In this document: in pieces, positions 16,848-22,768 of the stretch
How the letters are laid out: each line of letters begins with the position of its first letter
How positions within the stretch are numbered: position 1 is the stretch's first letter
Assembly (NCBI GenBank): GCA_002344005.1
Contig: DDTD01000071.1
Coordinates: forward strand, 1 to 26,011
Length of the DNA: 26,011 nucleotides
Source of the DNA: Ignavibacteria bacterium UBA2373
GTDB taxonomy: Bacteria > Bacteroidota > Ignavibacteria > Kapaibacteriales > UBA961
Direction: 5' to 3'
Notes under the pieces: generated by a model
What the model was told of the DNA's origin: nothing
What the model saw: the letters and a program-made list of their open reading frames with translations, nothing else
Database searches by the model: none
Program-made: the position numbers and the translations under genes

Positions 16848-17039
16848 TTATACTCGTACATCTAAGCGTTTTCCGCTTTGCAATTGCTCTTGAGCAATCA
16901 TTTCGGGTGTAGCTTTCAGCAATTCTATTAATTTTTTCTCTAATGATTGTTCACCTGTTTGCTGTTGTAATACATACAGTGAACCGGATGGCTCTTTGGG
17001 GTTTGATTGTTTTATTTGTTTTACGGAATCTACAGTCAT
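16848..17039 (-). CDS. Small hypothetical protein translationally coupled to rfbB
   Basis: The product has 63 residues, is hydrophilic, and has no signal or membrane segment. A Ser/Pro/Gln-rich first half (KQSNPKEPSGSLYVLQQQTG) is followed by a likely amphipathic helix (LEKKLIELLKATPEMIAQEQL). Its ATG overlaps the rfbB stop codon as ATGA (17036-17039), the classical coupling arrangement, and it is followed after 32 bp by the dioxygenase gene. These two facts are the reasons to believe it is a real gene. I do not recognise a family. Confidence 0.6.
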   Translation of the reverse strand: MTVDSVKQIKQSNPKEPSGSLYVLQQQTGEQSLEKKLIELLKATPEMIAQEQLQSGKRLDVRV

Positions 17040-18049
17040 ATATTTTTCCCATAAAGTTGTTGATAATATCGTTGATAGTCACCATTACGAATATTGTTGC
17101 ACCATTGTTGATGTGTGCAATACCACTCAATAGTGGATTCTAAGCCGTCTGCGAAAGAAATCTGTGGTCGCCAGCCAAGTTCAGTCATTATTTTCGTGGA
17201 ATCTATGGCATAGCGACGGTCATGTCCGGGGCGATCTTTCACATAGGTGATAAGATGTTCTGATTTACCCAGAGATGATAATATTTTTTTTACGATGTCA
17301 ATATTGTGCTGTTCAGACGATGCACCAATATTATAGACTTCTCCCTTTTTCCCTTGACAATATACAGCCCATACCGCGCTGTTATGGTCATCAACATGAA
17401 TCCAGTCACGGACATTTTTTCCGTCACCATACACGGGTAAAGTGGTATTTTCCAAAGCTCGCACAATCATGAGAGGAATTAATTTTTCGGGAAATTGATA
17501 TGGACCATAATTATTTGAACAGCGCGTAATACTTGCATTTACACCAAAGGTATGCACAAATGATTGGACAAACATATCGGCTGATGCTTTAGAAGCGGAA
17601 TATGGTGAACTTGGCTGTAAAGGAGTATGTTCTGTAAAATAGCCATCATCGCCTAGAGAGCCATACACTTCATCTGTGCTTATTTGTACATAGCGCAAAC
17701 CCAATTCTCGAGCAATATTCAATAAAGACACAGTGCCCATCACATTACTTGTCACAAAAGGGGAAGGATCCATAATTGATCTGTCCACATGGGTTTCTGC
17801 CGCAAAATTTATAATTCCCTCTACGCCATAATGGTTACATATTTCCCTGATTTTTTCTGTATGTTCAATACGTTCTTGGATAAAAGATAAACGCTTGTCG
17901 GCTATAAAATCGGCAAGGTTTTCGGGATTACCTGCATAGGTGAGCGCATCCACAACCACAATAGAATATTCTGTGTGGAGAAGCATATATCTGACGAAAT
18001 TACTTCCTATAAATCCGGCACCGCCCGTTATGAGAATTGTTATATTCAT
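17036..18049 (-). CDS. rfbB: dTDP-glucose 4,6-dehydratase
   Basis: RfbB (RmlB) converts dTDP-glucose to dTDP-4-keto-6-deoxyglucose, the second step towards dTDP-rhamnose and other deoxysugars for surface polysaccharide. The 337-residue short-chain dehydrogenase (extended family) has the NAD-binding GGAGFIG (9-15), VDALTYAGNPENL, the catalytic ISTDEVYGSLG (T125, D126, E127) and YSASK (Y150, K154), then RCSNNYGPYQFPEKLIP and the substrate-binding VYGDGKNVRDWIHVDDH. It is full length with a clear ATG. The other rhamnose genes (rfbA, C, D) are not adjacent. It lies 33 bp after the PorE-like gene and overlaps the 63-residue gene by 4 bp, so it is part of a mixed operon. Confidence 0.95.
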   Translation of the reverse strand: MNITILITGGAGFIGSNFVRYMLLHTEYSIVVVDALTYAGNPENLADFIADKRLSFIQERIEHTEKIREICNHYGVEGIINFAAETHVDRSIMDPSPFVTSNVMGTVSLLNIARELGLRYVQISTDEVYGSLGDDGYFTEHTPLQPSSPYSASKASADMFVQSFVHTFGVNASITRCSNNYGPYQFPEKLIPLMIVRALENTTLPVYGDGKNVRDWIHVDDHNSAVWAVYCQGKKGEVYNIGASSEQHNIDIVKKILSSLGKSEHLITYVKDRPGHDRRYAIDSTKIMTELGWRPQISFADGLESTIEWYCTHQQWCNNIRNGDYQRYYQQLYGKNI

Positions 18050-18082
18050 GAAATACTGTATTCGATGAGATAGGTAAAAATA

Positions 18083-19837
18083 TTATTGTTTTTTTGATAA
18101 AGATATTGTTATTTCGACACGTCTTTTGGCAGAATCATTTTTGGTATCATCATCATCAATACCATTGCCGCTTGTTCGCCACACAATATTGTTTTTATAT
18201 TTTCTATACGATTGTAATTGTTCAATTTTTGTTTGCAACCACTTTGCCGTATAATATGCGCGTAAAGCAGAAAGCGTTTCATTGGTCATAAGGGTTCCGC
18301 GGTCAAGATGAAAATTAAAATCTTCGTCATCTATGGTGGTGCCGCTGTAACGTGCTTTTTCATAAATACCACGCGGATCGGCAAATCCGGTAATGGTGAC
18401 TACGAGTTCTTTATTGTCATCGCCACAAATATCGTCGTCGAGCAAGTTCAAACGTTCGGCAATAAATGTATAGGCATCATGGAGTGCGCTATCTACCGCA
18501 TTAGCATAGCTATTGTATTCTTTACCCGGTTTTTCCACATAACGTGTGGAATCATCATTGCCCAGTAAACCATACGAAAATTTTAGTCGCAATGCTTGCA
18601 AGTTTTCGGAAGTATTAGGCAAATAATATCCGCTTACAAAAAATGGAATATCGTATTTTTCAAAAGTGAATACAAAATCTTTTTTTTCTACTACAAATTC
18701 GAGAGCCAAAGCCACAGCACTTGCTTCATCGCATGGTGTGGTAATGCGTTTTTCATGCCGTCCGGGCACACAAGGCGATTCATATCGCACAATTAAATAT
18801 TGCCGTGCCGGCACATTAAAACGAAAATAACCGTCGGATTGTACCTCCGTTTTTGCATATTCTTTGCCTATGACATCCACCGCCGTTACTGTGCCTGTTG
18901 CTCCTATACCATCGGGGGTACGCACTTTACCGCTTATCATGACCGGACCGCATAAATCAAAGCGATATAAATCATAACCACCATAGCCGCCCGGGCGATC
19001 GGATGCAAAGAGTATGCTGTCGCCCCACACCGCCGCATTAATGTCATTAAAGGGTGAATTTAATGGTTGGGGCATTGCTCGAGGGTTTGACCAGCGTTGT
19101 CCTTGACCATCAGCAATGATAATATCGAAATCCTTTTTTTTCTTATATCCTTTTGAAGCAAACATCAGGGTACCATCCGGCGATATAGAAGGTGTAAATT
19201 CATCATTGGGTGTATTGAGTGAATCACCAAGATTGATAGGATTAGACCATGTGCCTGCTGCTGTGCGACGCACCATATATATATCAATACCGCCTATGCC
19301 GCCTGATCTATCGGAGGAAAACAGAAAATACGAACCATCGGGTGAAAAAAATGGTTGTGAGTCCCATTGCGCAGAATTAACAGATGCCGCCAAAGCTACG
19401 GGTTTGCTCCATGTAGCACCTTTTTTTACGGCATAAAAAATATCAACATTAGGCATTGATGCTCCGGGATTTGATGGCGCAGCAAAAAGCATTTCCTGTT
19501 GTTTGGTAATAGGGTTCATCGCAAAAGTGGGATAGCCACTGCCTTTAAACTCTTCTAATGGGAACTCTTCCGCAAAACGAGGAGCCGAAAATCCCTCATT
19601 GCTCTGTGTTGAAAAGTATGAAGCCTGTTCCATCGGTGGGCGTTTGCCTTGCCATTCACGATTGGTGGAACTGAAAAGCAAGGTGCGTTTATCATAACGA
19701 AAAGGAGCATATTCGTCGGAACTGCTATTGATTTCTGCACCCAAATTCCCCTCTGCTGTCGGTTCGGATTGCCGTGTTGAACTGCATCCGCCAAGCGCAA
19801 ATAGTACCATTAAAATAAGTGCAAGTTTAGCTGTCAT
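18083..19837 (-). CDS. PorE-like outer-membrane lipoprotein: PD40 propeller, CRD-like and OmpA-like domains
   Basis: From ATG 19837 the product is a 584-residue lipoprotein: the signal LALILMVLFALGGC gives lipidation at C18. At least four PD40-type beta-propeller blades follow (for example QPFFSPDGSYFLFSSDRSGG and TPSISPDGTLMFAS), about 35-300. A carboxypeptidase-regulatory-like domain comes next (SGKVRTPDGIGATGTVTAVD; ~305-375). The C-terminus is OmpA-like (TGFADPRG, NETLSALRAYY, AKRRVEI) and should bind peptidoglycan, though ~24 extra residues split the usual motif. The propeller-CRD-OmpA order is that of PorE (PG1058), a T9SS component of Porphyromonas gingivalis, but no TPR is present. 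Alternative starts are GTG 19846 and ATG 19936. The latter would put a 33-residue tail before the lipoprotein signal and begins 12 bp after a terminator-like hairpin, so I reject it. Confidence 0.85.
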   Translation of the reverse strand: MTAKLALILMVLFALGGCSSTRQSEPTAEGNLGAEINSSSDEYAPFRYDKRTLLFSSTNREWQGKRPPMEQASYFSTQSNEGFSAPRFAEEFPLEEFKGSGYPTFAMNPITKQQEMLFAAPSNPGASMPNVDIFYAVKKGATWSKPVALAASVNSAQWDSQPFFSPDGSYFLFSSDRSGGIGGIDIYMVRRTAAGTWSNPINLGDSLNTPNDEFTPSISPDGTLMFASKGYKKKKDFDIIIADGQGQRWSNPRAMPQPLNSPFNDINAAVWGDSILFASDRPGGYGGYDLYRFDLCGPVMISGKVRTPDGIGATGTVTAVDVIGKEYAKTEVQSDGYFRFNVPARQYLIVRYESPCVPGRHEKRITTPCDEASAVALALEFVVEKKDFVFTFEKYDIPFFVSGYYLPNTSENLQALRLKFSYGLLGNDDSTRYVEKPGKEYNSYANAVDSALHDAYTFIAERLNLLDDDICGDDNKELVVTITGFADPRGIYEKARYSGTTIDDEDFNFHLDRGTLMTNETLSALRAYYTAKWLQTKIEQLQSYRKYKNNIVWRTSGNGIDDDDTKNDSAKRRVEITISLSKKQ

Positions 19838-19861
19838 CGGTTTTGTCACTGTTTGATTCCA

Positions 19862-19869
19862 CAAATTTA
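19862..19869 (-). promoter_or_regulatory. Candidate -7 box (TAAATTTG) for the PorE-like operon
   Basis: Read on the minus strand, CGTAAATTTG lies about 25 bases before ATG 19837 and is identical to the candidate upstream of dacB. A TTTG lies 24 bp upstream, somewhat farther than the usual 19-21 bp. It would give a very short leader and supports a start at 19846 or 19837. Confidence 0.35.
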
Positions 19870-19947
19870 CGGACACACTCTCGGCTTTAGAAACAAAAAA
19901 TGTAGTTTGATGATATGTTGTTGCTCTATACATCATTGCCGGAAACT

Positions 19948-19976
19948 AAAAAAAATGAATGAACATTCTCATTCAT
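19948..19976 (-). terminator. Second hairpin with T-run between uspA and the PorE-like gene
   Basis: An 8-bp perfect inverted repeat (ATGAATGA / TCATTCAT) with a 6-base loop is followed on the minus strand by eight T residues. It resembles an intrinsic terminator, 64 bp beyond the uspA terminator. It could be a backup terminator for uspA or a leader attenuator. Confidence 0.55.
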
Positions 19977-20038
19977 ACGGCGTATCCGACAAAATAGTAT
20001 CATAGAATCGCAGCAATGCCTGCTTGCGTAACACAGAT

Positions 20039-20060
20039 AAAAAAAGGGGGTATTTCCCCC
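20039..20060 (-). terminator. Intrinsic terminator of uspA
   Basis: On the minus strand, GGGGG-AAATA-CCCCC is followed by seven T residues, 24 bp after the uspA stop codon. This is a textbook G/C stem with a U-tract. Confidence 0.85.
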
Positions 20061-20084
20061 CTGTATATGAAATGAATATCTCGT

Positions 20085-20543
20085 TTACTGTTTGTTTTTA
20101 GGTGTCTTAACAACAAAAACAGGACACGGTGTTTTTCTCAGGACTCTTTCCGTTGTACTGCCAAAAAGCAGATGGTCAATTCCGCCTCGCCCATGTGTGG
20201 CTATGCAAATAAGCGAGATGCCATGTTCAGCGGCATAGCGGTCAATTTCATCGGAAGCCCGTCCTGCTGTTTGTATCGTTGTTATGACAGTAAAGCCCTC
20301 GGCAATTAAGCTGTCCGCCAATGTTTTCATTTCTGTGTCGGCAGCTTGGGTATATTCTTGTTCAATATCCAAAAAACCGACTTGAGCATAGCCCCAATTT
20401 ACGGGATAAGCAACCGGCTCTATCACATGCAAAAGATGAATAACCGCTGCGTTTTGTTGAGCTAATTCCTTGGCATATCCTATTGCATGAGCTGCATTGT
20501 CAGAAAAATCTGTGGGCACTAAAATTGAACGTATTGCATACAT
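20085..20543 (-). CDS. Universal stress protein (UspA family)
   Basis: This 152-residue single-domain UspA protein is cytoplasmic and commonly induced by starvation or stress. It starts RSILVPTDFSDNAAHAIGYAKELA with the conserved D12. Its C-terminal nucleotide-binding loop reads ATHGRGGIDHLLFGSTTERVL, close to the G-x2-G-x9-G(S/T) signature of ATP-binding members, but with Ala in place of the first Gly. ATP binding is therefore likely but not certain. It ends CPVFVVK, as usual. A strong Shine-Dalgarno fixes the start. It appears to be monocistronic: its own terminator follows, and a divergent operon starts 181 bp away. Confidence 0.94.
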   Translation of the reverse strand: MYAIRSILVPTDFSDNAAHAIGYAKELAQQNAAVIHLLHVIEPVAYPVNWGYAQVGFLDIEQEYTQAADTEMKTLADSLIAEGFTVITTIQTAGRASDEIDRYAAEHGISLICIATHGRGGIDHLLFGSTTERVLRKTPCPVFVVKTPKNKQ

Positions 20544-20549
20544 AATAAC

Positions 20550-20555
20550 TCTCCT
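20550..20555 (-). promoter_or_regulatory. Strong ribosome binding site of the uspA gene
   Basis: AGGAGA within AAAAGGAGAG on the minus strand lies 6 bases before the ATG at 20543. It is unusually good for this window, where most genes lack such a site. Confidence 0.65.
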
Positions 20556-20583
20556 TTTGAATAGAAATGGAATATCAATATTT

Positions 20584-20689
20584 GTTCATGAAATGAAAAA
20601 AGTGAGTGCAAAATACCATAATTCGCTTCATAGTCGGTTGATATTTCTCATTTTTGCTCTCAAATTTGTGAACAAAAGTCTTCATGAAC
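20584..20689. promoter_or_regulatory. Divergent intergenic region with two inverted TTCATGAA sites
   Basis: The 181-bp spacer between uspA and the PH-domain operon holds GTTCATGAA at 20584-20592 and its reverse complement TTCATGAAC at 20681-20689, each containing the palindrome TTCATGAA. It also holds the palindrome CAAATTTG at 20661-20668. A shared regulator could bind here; chance cannot be excluded in AT-rich DNA. Confidence 0.2.
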
Positions 20690-20707
20690 GCTGTACATAA
20701 CATTTTT

Positions 20708-20714
20708 AGAGGAG
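20708..20714 (+). promoter_or_regulatory. Ribosome binding site of the first PH-domain gene
   Basis: AGAGGAG lies 10 bases before the ATG at 20725 and supports that start. Confidence 0.55.
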
Positions 20715-20724
20715 AAAAAGGTTA

Positions 20725-21267
20725 ATGCAATCTACACAATTAACTCATGCCGAGCCGGTACGCGAAGAGGAAATTTTTGCACTGCGCCGTCCCGATTCCA
20801 ATTTATTGCCCTTGTATATCATGTATGCTTTGCTAAGCACGGTAGCGTTTCCTTTTGTCATGCTGCCTCTTTATTTTAAGTACAAAACCTTACGCTATAC
20901 TTTTGATCAAGAAGGGATTAGCGTTTCGTATGGTATTCTCTGGCGGCGGGAAAGTTATACGACATATAGTCGCATCCAAGATATTCATGTTTCGCGTAAT
21001 ATTGGCGAGCGATGGTTGGGGATTGGTACGGTGGATATACAAACTGCATCGGGGGCATCCACAGCGGAAGTAAGCATCGTGGGCATTCGCAATTATGAAC
21101 AAGTGCGTGATTTCCTCTATGGACGTATGCGCGGCATGAATGCCAAAACAGTGCCGACAGCAACCACAGGTGAAAAAGGTAATGAAGAAGCAAAAGCTGT
21201 GCTTCAAGCAATACACAATGATTTAAAAGCCATACGTATTTCGCTCGAAAGGAAATCAGATGGTTGA
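20725..21267 (+). CDS. Bacterial PH-domain membrane protein (YdbS-like), first of a pair
   Basis: The protein has 180 residues. A single long hydrophobic hairpin (about 28-53, SNLLPLYIMYALLSTVAFPF and VMLPLYF) precedes a bPH2 domain (PF03703 type) at about 55-140. The domain has the family pattern YTFDQEGISVSYGILWRRE, then YSRIQDIHVSRNIGERWLGIGTVDIQTASG. The C-terminus is a charged helix (EEAKAVLQAIHNDLKAIRISLERK). YdbS/YdbT-type proteins sit in the cytoplasmic membrane; their molecular role is poorly known, with links to envelope stress and bacteriocin resistance in Bacillus. It overlaps the next PH gene by 8 bp and belongs to an operon that ends with mtgA, which points to an envelope role. 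Confidence 0.85.
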   Translation: MQSTQLTHAEPVREEEIFALRRPDSNLLPLYIMYALLSTVAFPFVMLPLYFKYKTLRYTFDQEGISVSYGILWRRESYTTYSRIQDIHVSRNIGERWLGIGTVDIQTASGASTAEVSIVGIRNYEQVRDFLYGRMRGMNAKTVPTATTGEKGNEEAKAVLQAIHNDLKAIRISLERKSDG

Positions 21268-21970
21268 GTTTCTCAAACAATTAGCTGCGCCGCTTTTGCA
21301 TTTAGATCTCAATGCACCGCATGTCCCCGCAGGTCATGAAAATGACCGCTATTTACGAGTAGTGCGGGCAAGTCCACGCTTTTTGTCCATGCGTTATATG
21401 CTTGTAGCTTTCTATGCTATAGGTTTTCTCTTGATTATTGCAGCCGAGATGATAGGTTCTCTTTTTGTGCCATTTACATTGTGGTGGCTTACATTATTGA
21501 TAGCCATGTTTTTTGGCTTGAAAATTCTTGCCATGATTATTGTCACGAGATTTGATTATGATATGCGATGGTATATTATCACAGATACTTCTTTGCGTGT
21601 ACGGTATGGTGTATGGGCTTTACGTGAAATAACGGTATCGTTCGGCAATGTCCAGAATGTGCGCATTGCTCAAGGACCTGTTGAAAGACTTTTCGATATT
21701 TCAACTCTTATTGTGGAAACTGCCGGTGGTGGAAGTAATGAAAAAAATCCTCATGTGAAAAGTCATCAAGCAATATTGCGAGGCATTGAAAATGCTAAAG
21801 AAATACGCGATATGATTATCTCGATTTTGCATCAACAAAAAAGAGCCGGACTTGGCGATCCCGACGATGATATTGAACACCATGCAAAGGCTGCCGCTCT
21901 GCCTATACGAGAATTAGATGCCATAGCTGCGGAAACACAAAAATTACGTCAATTATTTACATCAAAGTAA
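21260..21970 (+). CDS. Bacterial PH-domain membrane protein, second of a pair
   Basis: The protein has 236 residues. Two hydrophobic helices (about 45-68 and 70-95, MLVAFYAIGFLLIIAAEMIG and the following WWLTLLIAMFFGLKILAMII) come before a bPH2 domain (~100-190) with YIITDTSLRVRYGVWALREITVSFGNVQNVRI, then RLFDISTLIVETAGGG. The C-terminus is charged and helical (about 190-236), with an acidic DPDDDIEHH patch. ATG 21260 has AAAGGA six bases upstream and overlaps the first PH gene by 8 bp, so the two are translationally coupled and probably form a complex. A 14-bp gap leads to mtgA. Confidence 0.85.
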   Translation: MVEFLKQLAAPLLHLDLNAPHVPAGHENDRYLRVVRASPRFLSMRYMLVAFYAIGFLLIIAAEMIGSLFVPFTLWWLTLLIAMFFGLKILAMIIVTRFDYDMRWYIITDTSLRVRYGVWALREITVSFGNVQNVRIAQGPVERLFDISTLIVETAGGGSNEKNPHVKSHQAILRGIENAKEIRDMIISILHQQKRAGLGDPDDDIEHHAKAAALPIRELDAIAAETQKLRQLFTSK

Positions 21971-21984
21971 CATATTACACTATA

Positions 21985-22674
21985 ATGGGAAAATTACTAA
22001 AAACCGCCTTAAAATGGTTATTCAGAATCGTGATTGGATTTATCGTGTTCAGTGTTGTCCTCACTGCGGCTTACACATATATTGACCCTCCCTTTACACC
22101 ATTAATGTTTATACGTGTTGTCGAGGGATGGTTCGATGCAAAATCAACAGGAATTACTAAAGAATGGCGTGATTATGAAGAAATATCACCCAATATATTC
22201 AAAGCCGTCATGTCGGGTGAAGACGCACGCTTTATGTCACATGAGGGGTTTGATTGGAAAGCAATAGAAAGAGCACAAAAGTTAAATAAAACACGTAAGC
22301 GTCCGCTTGGTGCAAGCACTATTTCCATGCAAACATCGAAAAATACATTTTTATGGCATGGACGTAATTATGTACGCAAAGGATTGGAAGCATATTACAC
22401 GGTTCTTATTGAGGCATTGTGGGGGAAAAAACGCATTTTGGAAGTCTATGTCAATGTCATTGAATGGGGCGATGGAATTTATGGGGTAGAAGCGGCGGCG
22501 CAAACATATTTCCACAAATCGGCAGCGCAATTAAGTCAAAGAGAAGCTGCTCTTTTAGCCGCTGTAATTCCCAATCCGCGACGATGGAATCCGGCAAAAC
22601 CAACATCTTATATCCTTAAAAGAGCATCGTTTATTCAAGGACGTATGAACTCGCTGCGTCCACCGAAAGAATAA
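21985..22674 (+). CDS. mtgA: Monofunctional biosynthetic peptidoglycan glycosyltransferase
   Basis: MtgA polymerises lipid II into glycan strands at the outer face of the inner membrane and has no transpeptidase domain. The 229-residue length is typical. One N-terminal membrane helix (about 12-32) anchors the GT51 domain. The domain shows the catalytic motif GEDARFMSHEGFDW (E79 is the catalytic glutamate), GASTISMQTSKN (109-120), the KKRILEVYVNVIEWGDGIYG motif, and AAAQTYFHKSAAQLSQREAALLAAVIPNPRRWNP. It follows the two PH genes by 14 bp, so it is the third gene of the operon. Together with dacB in this window it covers both making and trimming the wall. Confidence 0.96.
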   Translation: MGKLLKTALKWLFRIVIGFIVFSVVLTAAYTYIDPPFTPLMFIRVVEGWFDAKSTGITKEWRDYEEISPNIFKAVMSGEDARFMSHEGFDWKAIERAQKLNKTRKRPLGASTISMQTSKNTFLWHGRNYVRKGLEAYYTVLIEALWGKKRILEVYVNVIEWGDGIYGVEAAAQTYFHKSAAQLSQREAALLAAVIPNPRRWNPAKPTSYILKRASFIQGRMNSLRPPKE

Positions 22675-22703
22675 TGTTTGTGCATTACTCAATTCCATCA
22701 TTA

Positions 22704-22731
22704 AAAGATGAATATCGTTGATTTCATCTTT
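22704..22731. terminator. Possible bidirectional terminator between mtgA and the repeat adhesin
   Basis: A 9-bp inverted repeat (AAAGATGAA / TTCATCTTT) with a 10-base loop sits in the 94-bp spacer between two convergent genes. T-runs on either side are short, so termination would be modest. Confidence 0.35.
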
Positions 22732-22768
22732 GCTATGTTATTCTTGTAATTCTTTTCTGTTGTGTACC

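Noticed and set aside
19838..19936. Upstream ATG at 19936 as the start of the PorE-like gene
   Set aside because: It would place 33 polar residues before a perfect lipoprotein signal and begins 12 bp after a terminator-like T-run.
20497..20700. A 67-residue plus-strand frame in the uspA/PH spacer
   Set aside because: It overlaps the uspA start and its ribosome site on the other strand and covers the likely promoter region; low-complexity composition.
20918..21280. A 120-residue minus-strand frame within the PH genes
   Set aside because: It is a Cys/His/Tyr-rich shadow of the first PH-domain gene, which has clear family motifs and a ribosome site.
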